Source: Mugil cephalus | Taxonomy: Eukaryota > Chordata > Actinopteri > Mugiliformes > Mugilidae | Direction of reading: 5' to 3' | NCBI RefSeq assembly: GCF_022458985.1 | Contig: NC_061779.1 | Location: 18,459,001-18,523,000 of the forward strand | DNA: 64,000 bases | Made by a program: the position numbers and the translations under genes | Notes under the pieces: generated by a model | Seen by the model: only the letters and a program-made list of their open reading frames with translations | Database searches by the model: none | What the model was told of the DNA's origin: nothing | Part shown: positions 45,010-59,100 of the stretch, in pieces | Position numbering within the stretch: the stretch's first letter is position 1 | Layout: each line of letters starts with the position of its first letter

Positions 45010-48000
45010 GCACTACAGACGTCCATTTCAGACCTGACCCGGTCAAGTACTGTATATAACTGAGACGACGACTCCCAGAGGACGTGAAGTGAAATTGTGA
45101 TGTTTCCCAGATTAATGTAATTCTCCTGTTCTCCTGTTCTGGTCCTGTTGAGAGTGTGATTAAAAACCATCACTGAAGCACGCTGCATCCTGCCTCCTAA
45201 TTACATGAAGATTAGCTGATGAGGAAAGCTGCTGATTCTTTAACTGCTTGTGGATCGTCTCAGTAAGAGGGGATGTGAAGACATTAAATGAATAACTTGT
45301 ACTCACTAACTGCTTCATTATTCCAGGAGAGAACCGGTTTGACGTCTCACCTTTTTGACGCGGCGTCCGATGTGATTAGCAGTTTCTGGTTTACAAAAAA
45401 AATTGCCTGTTGGTGTATTTCTTCCTTTCTCTAGCTTAAATACAGTACATGCCGCGGAGGCGGAGGGTGTATATTTCAGGGGGATGCAATTTGAAGGCCC
45501 TTCCCTGAGCTGCCCGTCATGAAAGAGGGGAAGGTGAGATGAGATGACTGTGCGAGGCTGAGTTCTGGCACCCGGGTAACAGCTCTGGCCGGTGATGGAT
45601 CGCGTTTCCCTCCAGCATAAACACAGCGCACTGACACAGGGCCACACCAACTGCTCACACGCATGGAGGCACAGCGATGGCCTGAAGGAGGCAGAGGACA
45701 CCGCAGACAGCGTCCGCTCTGGTCTGAGAAGGGTACGTGGGTCCCTCATTTTCTCATCTGGAGAGAATCAAGAGTTCCTAAATACGTCTCCAATAAAAAT
45801 GAGATGATTGAGGAGTTTAAGAAGTGATGATGTGAATCATCGTCTCTGCTTCTGCTGATTAAATGATTAAATAATCCAAGCTGTTTCCCTTTAGCTTTAG
45901 GAGTTAAGCTGTTCTACAATAGCTGACTAAGGTGAGGAGTGATGAGTACCTGCTAACGTTCTGATGGCCTCAGTCATATGCAGCTGCCTACAGACCCTGA
46001 ACATGTTAAAATAAAAAGGAATTCAGAGTGCACATTTTTGAAAGATCACAAAGAGCATAGATTTTTGGGGACTATTAAGTCTAATAGACGACTCGGTTAT
46101 TTTAAATTTAAATCAAACTTTAATGCTATGTCTTAATTTGGTTCAACAGTTTATCGCAGACGTGATACATGAGTAAAGAATGATTCAGTCCGGATCAAAA
46201 AGCTTCGATTGACGCACTCGGCGCCATTTTCAGCTCAAAAATGAAACATTGTGTGAAATAACCAAACATCCTTGACTGATTGAATTGATATTTGTGTTGG
46301 AACACGTGAAATCAATATGGCTCAAAAACTAAGCTTAAAACCACAACATCAGTGTCTCGGATTCACATGAGTGATCCGACGGGTCCCCCACTGAAACCCA
46401 GGTGCTCCTCACCTTATCAGGGCTCTCTGTGTCATGACGGCGTAAACGTGGTTAGGCAGCCAGTAAAGGCTGCTCCCGCTCAATATCAAGAACACATAAT
46501 GTAATTACACCGCAGGCTGAGAGAGGAAATGCACCCTCTTCGTAATATAAACAGATCTGACTCATGAACTTGTCCCCCAGCAGTAATCACATCAGTAATT
46601 TGATTTCTCTTGCACCTTCGGCCAAACCTTCAGACTGCGAACACGCTCGTGCGGAAATGTGTCTGGTGGAGGGGTTCGACGGATACTGTCATCTCTTCGG
46701 CTTTGTTTTTATCCTCAGGGTGGCTGCTCCACAATTACACCTCGCCGCATTTAGCTGCAGCGACTAAACCCATCTCATTAGCGCCTAATTAGTTCAGGAG
46801 CAGGCGACGGATATCGAGAAAATACATAAAGAGTTCAATTCCAGACAGAAAAACAAGCGACGGAGAAGCGAATCCTGACAGACTGAACAGCTACTGCGTG
46901 GCGTGTGGCCTCCTGTGAAAGTCCAAATTCAAATTCTATATAAATTTCCAGCTCGTTTAAAACAAAGTGTGGGCATGTAGCGGCCCTGATGTTGTTTTAG
47001 GCTGCTGTGTTTTGATGTAGGTTTTGTGTATTTCGCGCTGAGCTGTGTTGAATCTGAGTTAATCACCACCTCCAGGTCATTTCATGGTTGGCTTGTCGGT
47101 GCTGTACACACTTTGTTCTGAAAAGAATAAAGATTGCCGCGGAATCGGTGGAGAAGACGGGCCCGGAGATGACTCTCCGTCTCTCCTCCACAGCGTGAAT
47201 GAAGTTTTGCATCTCAGTGAGCAGAGGAGCCACTGCAGTAATGGCCGCAGTAATTGGCGTCACCAGTGAGGCAGAGACGGCGTCCTCTCTAATGCCTCTT
47301 GCGTTTCAACACAAAGCCCCGACAATGCTCACTTGGCAACATCGCCACACTTTGTCTCCGCGGTGCAGTCTGTATCCTTGAACTTATGAAAATCCCTGAG
47401 AGTGTTCTGCAGATAATATGCATGGGGGAAATTAAGAGAAATTTTTAATGAGATTCAAGGCGCGTGCAGACATATCTGGAGGCAGTTTGAAATGAGAGAC
47501 GGGGACAATTACAATGCTGAAGTGGGAGAGGATTCCTTTATCCCCTTGTGGTGACGAAGATGAGCGATGCTCATCAGCAAATGACTTTGTCCATTTTTAA
47601 GACTGTTAGGGAAAAGTGATTCACACATACAGTTGGGTCCCTTGATGTTTGGATGTCATTTTTGTTATTTTATTTCAGGCCAAGGACCCTCACACTGATG
47701 GAGAGATTAAGTAAGAACCCCCTACCTACTATATGTGTTCTATATTAAACTAGTGCTTATAATATACATTATTATCATTTTGCATTCAATGTTAAGCTAT
47801 TCAGATAAAACACAGGTGCAACTGCTGTAAACATAAACATATCTATGTATACTATGCACTGTTAGCTTATTTTTGGCTAATATTGCAGCGTGCTTCTGCG
47901 ATTTCACCGGGGGACTGAAAGTGATAGAGTCAGGGCATAATATGCAGCCTCGTGATTGGCTCAGCATGAAAGATTGACAGGTCTAGTGCCCTGTGTGAAA

Positions 48001-49800
48001 TGGTGCTGTTGTGTATCGCTGAATGAGTGAAATGCTGTCTGAAAGATCTTCTGCCTCCATGTATCCCTTTACTAAAACTGTTAAATTCATGTTAATGTGT
48101 ATTTAACAAAATTTAAATTGAAAAAAAAAGAAAAGAAATTGTCTAATCAACCAAAGATTTTGCGACCTCCTTGCGAACCCACTAGGGGTCCCGGACCCCC
48201 CTATTGAAGACCTACGTTTTAGATGTTTATCAAATCATATTATCCAAAGGATGACTACCTGTATCTGGTCTCCTAGGTGTATTTTGGTTAAATTCACCCT
48301 TGATCGAAGGATTTACACCTCTGCATTTGCTTCTCTTTATGTCATTCTACGGTAATGGAATGTCTACTTCCCAAAGAGCCTTCTTGTCTGGAGGTTGTGA
48401 AGCGGCTTTTCTTTGCCATGGAAATCATCCTGAGATCATCCATCACAGTTGCCTCCTGTTGACGTCCAGGCCTTTTTATGTCGCAGCGCTCAGCAGTGTG
48501 TGCGAATGTACCAAACTATTGATTCAGCCCCTCTCTAACGTTGCCGCTGCCTCTCTTTTGGATTTCTTCAATGGCCTGCTACTCTCGCAACGAGAGCTCC
48601 TTTGAACGCCTCCCGTATGATCGCTGCAACAGTTTCCAAATGCAAATGCCACACCGAAAGAAATAATGAAGGAATATCCCACACCCATTCACAAAACAGC
48701 TTTTGAGTCGAGTAGATCCTTTGGATGTGAATACCCTCAAATTAATGAGAGCCTGTACTTTCAGCCCATGCTATACTGCACCGGTACCTTGGATACGTTC
48801 CAGTAAACAGCTCAATCTAAACGTACGTATATTGACATCCACACAGAAGGAGCAGAAAGTGAAAGGGTGTAGGGAATTTGAGTAGAGGAGCGACTGGATG
48901 GATTATGAATTTCACCCTTTTAAAAGGTAATTTACTGCTGTTCTTTGGGCTTCTTGTGATGATCTGCACTTTGGCTCCTTCCCAAATGATTTCACCACTT
49001 GCTCCATATCTCCGCCACAACCTAATTTTAGCTAATCTCAGCCGACCATGGCAACTCAATCTGCAAATCCTGTCTCTTTGCCAAACCGGGCTTATCCCAA
49101 GCAATAACAGTCTCACTTGTTCTCTGCGTTTGATTCTATGGCTGCAGATGGCTACCACTGCTAAGCCCGAGATAATGTACCGAATGTGTGTGACACGCAG
49201 CGAGAGAGGGGAGCACGACTAGCAGGCGGCAGACTGAACTAGGAGGAAAACCAGCTTTTACAGTCACATGACCTCAGTCTTGCTTGATCCCACAGGCTGC
49301 TGTATGATTATAGATGCAACCCAGCTCTCAGGCAAAATGGATGGCACGTATCACAACATGCTGGCTGCAAGCAGTTAATGTTCAGAACAATTAATGTTCG
49401 GAACAGCTGGGGTTGAGTCGACGGTGAAAAGATATGAAAACGCTTGACTAATACCTGGATGTTCAATTATAATTTTGTTTTAATTTAATCTCTTTATTTT
49501 TTTCCAAAATGAAAATGTTAAGGATTAATAATAATAATTTAAGGCCTCGAATTAATTCAATGTTGACTATTATTTGCACTTGCTGCTTAAACATAACGAC
49601 AGTAATACAGAAGTAAAATTAAAAAGCCACTCCCTGCTGTTAAATAACACAAAACGAACATCGCTGAGCTTAAAAGGACAACTTTTTTTTTTTTTTGGCT
49701 CATTTTAATCTAAAACTCGTCCAGCTGTTGCCCATCTGTGAGGCTGAGCCCGTAGGGGGGTGAAGTAGTACCAGCGTGTCTATTTGTATAACAATTTGCT
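45010..49800. other. Intergenic region between pnpla8 and the candidate nrcam start
   Basis: No gene is recognised. The region contains an exon-like 32-nt segment (47679-47710). A possible donor after an open stretch (agaagg|gtacgtgg at about 45732) has no family support. Open frames of up to 143 codons on the minus strand (45318-45749) look like chance. Confidence 0.45.
47679..47710 (+). other. Orphan microexon-like segment
   Basis: A strong pyrimidine tract and tttcag precede 32 bases that are followed by the donor gtaaga. One frame is open across it (AKDPHTDGEI). It could be an alternative 5' UTR exon of the downstream gene, an exon of an unrecognised transcript, or chance. Confidence 0.3.
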
Positions 49801-49809
49801 AGAATGGTT

Positions 49810-50106
49810 CAGCGCCTTGGGGGCCACCGTATCAGCAGCGGCGGCGCTGCAGTGCGCGCAACGGACGTGCGCACGCCGCCTCCGAGTCGCCGCTGCGCGC
49901 CCCCGCCCGGTCCGTGTGCACGAGTCGGTGAGCTGGTGGGAGAGGAGGAGGAGAGGGACCAGTGAGGCAGCAGAGGAGGCAAGTGCGAGAGGCTCGGCGC
50001 TGAACGGGACTCAAAACGAGCAGGGCTCACGGCATCGCTAGTGTCGCAGGAGACCGAGGAGGACGTAGGGTCCCCCCGTTACACACCCGCAGAGGGACGA
50101 CAGGAG
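49810..50106 (+). other. nrcam: CpG-rich candidate non-coding first exon (nrcam expected)
   Basis: A dense CpG island (gcggcggcgctgcag and similar words, about 49830-50050) ends at a donor caggag|gtgagc (50106/50107). No long conserved frame is present, so this would be 5' UTR. In human, NRCAM follows PNPLA8 in the same orientation and its first exons are non-coding with very long introns. The gene assignment rests on that synteny, not on protein sequence. NRCAM is an L1-family neuronal cell-adhesion molecule. Confidence 0.45.
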
Positions 50107-53100
50107 GTGAGCGAAATAATTTGATAAACACGTGTCGGGGTGGCTTTCAGTTGACTGTCAGGAGTTTGTGGGGAGAAAAGCAGCCCGGCCACATTGAGTT
50201 GTTGGATGCTGTGAGGCTGTCAGTTAAATAACTGTCCTCTTTATGGCTCCTCATCAAATCTAAAGGGGTCGTTTAAGAAAAAAAATAAATAAATAAATAA
50301 ATCAGCGTCTCACATTATCCTATATGTTTGGATCATCATCGAGACACTAAGAGCAGGTGTAGTATATATGTGTGGAGCGCAGCTGTCAAACCGATGCTTT
50401 CTTTAGTGTGCTCGTTAAAAGGTGTTGAGAGAGAGAGAGAAAAAAATCACTGCCACTCATCTTCCAATCTCATTCTTGAACGTGATGTTTGCTTCAGTCG
50501 CGTTGCCATCACATCCTGTATACAGTAGAGAGCTCAGGTTTCTGGCTGGTCCATCTACTGTAGTTGACAGTTGTTGTTTTTTTTTAATATTTTTATTTAT
50601 TTCCAAGGGTTGATGCAGTCTTAATAGCTCCCTCATGTCTTAAGCTGATTTGCTCACCACATGTTTATTTCCCTTCATATTCATATCACAGCTCTGCCTT
50701 GTTTTGACTGGCCAGTCAGCTTGTTTGGTGTAATTTCCCTTCATCGGACTCGATCTGATTATGACAGAGCCCCCGAGACTTCTCCAATTATGTCTCACAC
50801 CATTTATTTCTCCGGCCGCACAATTGCTTTACTGTAAAATAAATAAGTAAAAAACGCATTCTCACACAATCCTCCTGCCTTCTCCCCGCTCTTCCTCCTC
50901 CTCCCCCTCCTCCTCCTCCTCCTCCCTCTGTCTGCCCCTTGGTCAAAGCTTCAGTCAAGGGGGGGTGGGGGGGACTCACCAGCATGCAACACCTCCCTCC
51001 TCCTGCCCCTCCTCCCCCTCCTCCTCCTCTTTCTCCCCTCTCGGCTCATCCCCAGACACTCTCACTCATACACACAGCCAAACACACATGCCTTGAGTGC
51101 ACACTTTCGCTGCCTGCTCAGTTGGCCAAATTAATACAATGCTAATGACCTCTGCTTTATTGTCTGAAGCTCGTATTATTGCCGCCCTCCGAGAGGGCTG
51201 ACACACTTTCTAGCAATGTTTATGCACTCCGTGCAGACTAACGTTAATCTGTTTAAGAAGATAACATTATCCCCCCTATCCCTGCCTTATGTCTCGTTTG
51301 CATTAATTCAGAAATAGGCGGCAAAACGTGTGACGCCACTTTCACGCACGCTTGTCTTTCTGACAGTGATGCGGCCGGAGCCCATGAGCCCATTGCTCTG
51401 CGGCTCGGCGGAGTCCTGCCAACAGGACGTTTCGGGCTCATTTGACCCAACGCGGACAAATGGAGACGAGATAGCGACCTACATTGTGCTCCCGTCTTTA
51501 CTTTCACCCTCGGCGCAAACGGCACTATGAGGGGAGATTTGCATAACTAAGGGATTATCATGACACACGTTGGCCTGAGTTATTGTGAGAGCAGCAGTCA
51601 GTCACACCGCTGACCTAGAACCGGTGACGGGCAGCCAGCCCTGCTCCGGGGGCTATGGGAAAAGCTTGGGTGTTGGAGGGAAAATGCCACCGATTTCTCT
51701 CCGTGGGCCGCGGAAACACGCAGACTATGCTGTGACAGAAGTGATCAACGCTCCTTCTGTAAGCTGCAGCCGTCTGTGGCATTGCGAACGCCGCCAACCG
51801 CAGGACGGAACAAAGTGCCCCATAGATGGAGAGAGTCGTCCTGTGTCACTAGCGGTAATCATGACATCATTCCTTAGAGGAACTGGTGTGAACCTGAGAG
51901 CCTCTCACTTCTCTTTTACCGAGGACGCAGCTCATTTACGTTAGAAATGTCTGTTCCCGTTCGTTGTTCAAAGATGGAAAATAACAAAACAACCAATCTG
52001 AGAGCTGACGTCAGTGTAGGAGACATTTAACATCAGGTAACAAAAGATCAACTCCTCTCTGTCGAGTGGCACGAACAGACCTGACATGTGGAAGCTTGCT
52101 TCCGGTTAACGTCTTCATCCTGAAGCCTTGATTGCTGCTTCTCTGATTTATGATTGTTTGAATGACTTCACTTAACTAATTGCCAAGATCTGGCAATAGT
52201 GTTACAATTAAATCCAACTGGGTACGAAATGAGGGATCAGTCTGAGGCTGAAATTGATTGATGGGGACTTTTTTCAGGTGATGAATTTGTGAGCACATTT
52301 GCCAATAATCGTTGGATGTAACCACCTCAGATTTGATCTTTGATGCTGAGGTGCAATAAACTTCACAGTGGGACATTGCGGAGCAAGGATGAAACAGCTG
52401 ATGGATTCAGTGAGAAAACAATTGACAGATGAATTGCAAACGGATGCAGTTGTTAGTTTCAGACATGTTAATCCCTCTCTTCACAGGAACAGTGTGTACG
52501 TGTGCAGCTACAGGTAGTATGATTGGTCAGACCAAGGTACTGGTTGTTAGCAGTAGCTTTCTCTTTAATTGGAAACCGTTTTGAAATCCGTACGGTTGTG
52601 TGACTTCCTTTTCCCGCCTCTTATTTCTAGAAGTGTTGCTCTATTCCCTGATCTCGACAACCCCCTCATTTGTTGCAGTGTTTCTAATAGAAACTGTGGC
52701 CAAGACCACATAAGCTACCCCCCGAGCTGGAGAAAAAACATAATCAAGCCTCAACAAAGTGCTGCAATAATTTCTTTCTCGTGCGTAGCTGCGCGTGCCC
52801 ATTTCAGTAACTCACCATCACAGGTCACTGCGGCCGATCGACTGAATGATTGAGTGTGTCCTGGAGACACGTGTAGCCGGAGTGGAGACGATCCAGCAGC
52901 GTTTGTGAATAGAAGCGCTGTGCTGCTCAGCTGTGATGAGGCTGGATCTCCGGGGACCGATGGAGGCCCTTGCCTATCCATTAGTGTCACCGCAGCCTGG
53001 GTGTTTCCTCCCCGTGGGGCAGTCACACACAGCCGCGCAGTGCGCTGACATCGACTGGACCTCCTTGTCGCAAGCATGTTCGTCTCATTTTGGGACTGAT

Positions 53101-56100
53101 GAGCGCCTCATTAGGAGGGGGGGACCACAGAGGGAGCGGCGGTCCCCCCGCGCTTCACGGCTGCCTGAGCATCCCTCCTTGATTTTAATTTGGGGAAATG
53201 TATGCAGGAGCAGATGAGTACATCCAAAGAAGGACATGCGTACATGTTCACTACATACGCACAGTCGCACTTTCATTCTTTTGCTCCCTCTCTGTCTCTG
53301 ACTGGGGCCGGCGTGGAGGCAAGCTGGTGGGTGCAATTAGTTTCACACTCAGTTAAGCAGCAGCTCTAATGGGGATCGACACGTCCCTGTGAATCTGCTC
53401 CACACAGGCTGCAACTGTTGGTGTTTACATCCTAGACCTGTTCTACGGCACCAGGAGGAGACGCTGTCGAATGCATAAGGAAAACTGACATCAGCTGATT
53501 TATGTGTTGCTTATAGCAAGGCTGATTTTCTGAGTAACGACACGCAAAGATGCGCAGTTGCTCTGCTAACTTTTCTTTTATTTCTTTAAGTTCCCGAAAG
53601 GGTTTGTTGATTAATTGATCAGTCGACTGGTGAAAAATATGTCATCATCATCTTTGATAAATATCTAATCATATATGTGCAAAGAATTTTCAGTTACTTA
53701 AATAAAAATGTGAGACAAACTTTGGCCATGTGAGGATTTTATGATATATATATTTTCTTCTTTGAGCTCTTCTCTCAGGAAAAGTGCTCTTGGCATCTCT
53801 GACTTCACAGACCAAATGTTTGATCAAGAAAATAATCTAATAATAATCCAAACATAATGAATTCAATTTTGGGTTTCAGCCCCTGTTTGTGTTTGGTATT
53901 TATTTAGCGAAAATGCCAGCGTCTATTTCTGGTTTCCTGCTTTAATCAGTTTAATGTTACTGTAAATTGAGTGTGTTTGGGTTTTGGAGTCACTTTGGGA
54001 TGCTTAGTTTAGTTTATTAGTTGTATTGTGATGTGGACAGTCATATAGCACAGGTCCCTGGCTATAGGGTGATAGGGGATAAAGGGCATCCTAAAAGTGA
54101 ACTACAATACAAGATGTTATCGACATAGGCGAAAAAGGAAAAGAAAGAAAGAAGAAGAAGAAAGAAAGAAAACCAAAAACGTGTTGTTTTCTGCTTCTCA
54201 CTAAGCTATCATAAAGCAATGAACAAATTCATTAATAATTAAGAGTAGGTTGCAGTGCTCATTTGAAATGCTTTGGTGGTAGATCTGAAACAATTTGTTT
54301 ATGAGTCAGTCAGCAAGTGACAGAAAATTAATTGGCAGTAATTTTGCTGATGGATTAATTGTTTTGGTTGTTCATTAATTAAGGAGACGCCAGAAATCCA
54401 ATGCTTCCTGCTTCTCAGATGACACTAACGGCTGTTTTGAAGACGTTTATGGAAGTGAACTGAATATCACTGGCTGCTATTTGGCCACTCAAGCTCCTTT
54501 TAATATAATTTTTTTAATCAACCATATTAATAACTGATCATTGATGACAAATGTCGATCATATTGTAGACGCTGTCTTCAAGTTGCTTTCCTTTCACATT
54601 CGGCTGTAATTAGGTAGTTGGACAGATGGCGGACGCGTAGAGGTCAGTGCAGACGTCCCTGGACGGCCCACTGTGACCAAATCATTACACCAGAGCTTTA
54701 CACCATGACAGTCATCAAGCCCAATCGCTCAAGGTTGCCAGGGGAACGCTATTATCACCCGTGTCAGGTTATTACACCCTTTAGTGCGAACAAAGCACTA
54801 AGTCATGTTCCTTTCTGTCCAAAGCAACTGCCTGGGATCGACGTCAATAGAGCCTCCTTTTGAAGCGGGACTTTGAGATAATGGAATGTAATGTTGTGGG
54901 TTTTATGTTCCCTCTCTTGCCCCCAACGTAGCTGCTGGTTATTTAACTGCACACACAGCAGGATCTGATGCTGTCAACTGCGAGTTTAGAGGCTTGATGT
55001 GAACAAATGGAGATGTGAGTGGAAGTGTGTGTGCTCCGAGTGCATTTGCCGAATTCTCATATGACGAGCTGCTGTGTTGGCAGCCACTGGAAGAAGTGGA
55101 GGGAGGGAAAGGGAGAAGTGTTTTGAAGCTTTCGGGGTTCCAAGGGGGAGGAGGGGTGGATCATGTACCTCCGTCGACGCTGAGAAGGGCCAGGGGGAAC
55201 AAAGGGGGTCTGTTTTCTCTGTCTCTATTGGCGGGACGGCTTTTCTCGCCTCTTCCTTGCGGTTTGTGTGCGCGGGAGGGGGGGTAACAGTGGACGAGAT
55301 ATACAATAGAAACTCGGGTGTCGGTTCCTCTCTCTGGACACACAGTTGTTTCTGCTGAAGAGGCTTTGAGGGGCAGTCCTTGCTTCACGCAGCCTCGGGC
55401 CTGCGGAAGATCTGTCCAACTTTGGATGGGGCAGCAGACGTTGGAGAGGTAGCCGGTGGCCCAGGGGCGGCACGTAACAATGACCAGCGCTTCCCTTTCC
55501 TGTCTTGAAAACAACAGGAGGTGGGCATTGATCCACTGGCACTGTGAAGGCTCGCCAAATTTACAGGGGATTCAAGAAGAGGGTGCACTTGAATGCTTTC
55601 TGCTCTGTTCTCAAGCCTCCGTCTTCCTCCTATTTGCATAGAGCTTAGGAAAACTGTGCTGCACATCCCACTCTTTGTTGGCACGGTGAGGCAGCCCACT
55701 TGTGTTGCCTAATAGTTCGGCAAATACGTTGCCAGAGCTCTTATTCTGCTCATAAATTTGAAGATTTGAACGGAGGCCGCTGCCAAGAAATCCAACACAA
55801 TCCTGTTGTTGAACGCCGCATCCCCATGAACTTGTAGAAGTGGGGGTTTGCAGTGATAAGCGGTGCAAAGGCGTAGATTATCTTCGTCGCCTCGGCACAT
55901 GATGCAACAGTGAATCAACAGGAAAAGAGGGAGACACTTAGCTGTCAGCTCATGAATAAAGTTGACATGGAGACACAAAGTGGCTTTGCCATGGTTCAGG
56001 ACTCTCTCTGACCTCAAGGTCTTATTTAGGCCAGACCTTCTAATGCTCCAACCCCCTGGCTCCACCCTCTACCCCCTCCCACAAGCCGGTCGAGGGTAAG

Positions 56101-59100
56101 ACACCATGTTTGTAGCTCAGCAGCCACCACTAAAGGGCCCTTAATCCAAGTGGGATGACAGCTTGGCTCTGGATGCTGTTTCTGTGGCGCTGAGACCAAT
56201 GGGCTTTTCTTTCCCTGTTTTTCATCCTTTAACCCCCCCATCCCCTCCCAAAGACGACCACAGGAATCCTGGGAAAAAAAAAACTGTCCTGGGGAGACAA
56301 AGGAATGGGATGGTAAACAAATCCAAGAACAGATCTGAGATTCCTCCATCCCGCGGATGATAAATGTTCTCAGCATCCTTTGAGATATCAAAGGCACAAA
56401 CATACAATGTAGACTTGGGCTGCCTTTTTTGTTTTTTGTTTCTTTTTCTTTACTGGTGTCACGTTTTGTGTAAAAAAAAACAACATAATCTATAACCAGA
56501 TAATCTTTGTCCAGGCTTCAGAATGATTAGGCGAGATTGAGGTCAGAAAACCATTAGAATCAGAAAATTTGGTGCCGCCGTCAAACCACATCCCTTTTCC
56601 TCCCTTTATACCAATCAGCTGAGCCTTCCAGAGACCACGTGTTTTAAAAGCACCAATAGTTGAATGGTTGTGCTTCTTTCAAGTGTTGGTTATATGCATC
56701 TGTGGATTATCTACAGTATTTGGTAGTCGGCACACCAAGCAGGAAGGACTGAGTTTAGTTAATGGGGTCAGCAGCAAAACACGTTTTAACCCCCTTATAG
56801 AAAGCTCACATATACAAACCAGACTTAGGTTTACCATATTTACAACATTATGTCTGGTGTAACTTGCTGTCGGAAAAACCTTTCCAACGTGGAAGCTGTC
56901 ACATTTCTTCCATCAAAGCCACTTGACAAAAACAGCAATTTTGCTTAAAAGATTATAGATTATGTTATAGTTTATAGATCATAGATCCTGGTCTTTATGT
57001 GGAGACAATCTTTGACCCGGGAACAAATGATTAGTTTCAAACTAGAGAGCTATGTCATTGTAAACTTGATTCATTATCAGAAACCCAAGGACACACAGCG
57101 TGGCCTTTATATTACTCAGGCTTTCCCAGAGTAATATAAAATGTGAACAATGCAATAGCAATCCTTATAATCTCCTTGTAGTTGATGCTTTGCTGGTTTC
57201 TCGCTGGAAGAATGTAATTGCCGCTAAGATAATTCCTTGCTGTGGGCTAGCCGGGCCCAGCTGTGAAGATGGGTGAATGAACAAATGGCTACTTCATTTA
57301 TCAGGATCTCCTCTGAGGCTGGCTGGCCTGATAACGCATTCAAATGTCTCATGTGGCTGAGAGCTGTCTGGTCTTGCGCTGGACTTTTTCAGCACTGTGG
57401 TTGTCCTTCTGTCTACATATGTGGAAATACCAAAGGGCCTTTGTCGGCGTGCCATGGTTGACAGCCAAAGCCCTGTGGTGTTAAGAGCCTAATGCGAAGT
57501 CTCTCAAAGAAAAAAAATGTCACAATTAATCTTTGTTTTATGTTTTTAGCAGCTGAAATCTAATCTGTTCTCCATTTGCTTTACATTGTAAAACTATCAC
57601 CCCATTGTACGTTTGGACCTTGACGCAATGAATGACACTCCTTATGTTGGTTTTTGCTGGTGATGTTGCTGGCAGAAGTTGAAAAGACCGCAGCCTGAAG
57701 CAGACCTAATGCTGGGGTCTTCAAGGTTGGCCGGTTTTGGGCCTCTCAGGGCTGAAGGCACAATGACCGCATCTCACCATGAGTGGAGCCACGGTGGACA
57801 TGCTACTCAAAAGAGTCACTGCGTGACAGGGAGCACGCCTCCACAGATCCTGTGAGAGAAAAATAAGACACTTTAGCTCGTTGGTTATTTGCGATGTGTC
57901 ACAGAGGTAGAATTCATGCGGCTGCTGGTTTTCATGTCAGCGCCTGGATCGGAGCTGACATTTTCGGGGGTATGCGGGAAGCAAAGGGCGTACTTTAGAT
58001 GTTCTCCACTGCTTTCATCAAATGTTTTCAGTACGGAATAATGGATTAACTTGTTAATGTACTCAGGGGCTGCTTTGTGCCGCTGCAGCCGTTCCTCGCT
58101 TGCTGTATGGATTCTGTCCGCTATAGCCAGCAAGCTGTTTACATGTGAGGCTTTTTACGTGATTGTTTAAAACTTGAGTAAAAAAAACTCAATTTTCCCT
58201 GATTGAAAGATAATGATTAAAACCGTAGTTTCATTTCCAAAGCCAGTTTTTGAGATCATGCCATGCAGAGCGCTTATGGAATTATTTAAACCTGCTCTAT
58301 AATCTCTGCTTGTAGGTATGAGATTTAAAAAGGAGCAGTAGGTACCCTGAGAGCAGATTAAGCACTGATCTCTCTACCACTGTCTCTTTCCGCCTCTTTC
58401 CGTCTCTCTCGTTATTTAATTTCTCTTTCTGGCACACTTGCTGCTAAATTGTTGTCAGTGTTTTCCTATCTGCATTTGGTAACCTTCATTTTTATTGACT
58501 CACTAGGTAATCACTCATTAATCACATTTGAGTCTGATCACTGTGGTCGTCTCAGAGCGTGCCTGTTACTTTCTTTCATCTGGATCCAAGTTTTTACTCA
58601 TTTTGATGCCTCCTTGTTATGACTGAGACAAAAAGCCCGGGGCAAATTATTTGTTACATCTGTACATATTTTATGAATTTATAGATTTCCTTGTTCCAGT
58701 GCCGCCTCTGAATGCCACTGTTGTTCACTGATATACTGACTAATCAGGGCAGCTACACGGAGGTCGCATTGATCGGATTCTCCACAGTCGTCTGTGGAGA
58801 AAAAAAATCTAATTAAGCCTTAGGCGTCCCAAGTCAAACTCCTGAGGATTACCCTGGCCCTGCACCCAAAACCCAACCCTGGGAGAGAGTGATAACTGGG
58901 CTCCCATAATCTGAAGCTAGGGGAGACGAGGGGAGACAAGGGGGGTGGTGCTGGTGATGAAATCCGTGCAACCGAATCTACTCGCCCATCTTCTGGGACG
59001 GTTGACGCCGCGGGTTCTGTGCTGTGATTGTCACGTCTGCAGACGAGGTTCCGATCAGACGTTGGAGTTTGAGATTCGCCAAAGTCGAACGTTCAGCCTC

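Noticed and set aside
45592-45732. Possible coding exon ending in agaagg|gtacgtgg
   Set aside because: The donor is acceptable, but no acceptor or partner exon was found and the translation is not recognisable.
45318-45749. A 143-codon minus-strand open frame
   Set aside because: Composition is Cys/Arg/Ser-rich and family-less, and no splice context or codon pattern suggests coding. Frames this long are expected by chance in 20 kb of moderately GC-rich DNA.
51585-51944. A 119-codon plus-strand open frame
   Set aside because: No recognisable domain, no promoter or splice support, and it overlaps other frames of similar length. Treated as chance.
55161-56403. Several 100-125 codon minus-strand frames
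   Set aside because: Pro/Arg/Ser/Cys-rich translations without family features, mutually overlapping in different frames, and no splice structure.
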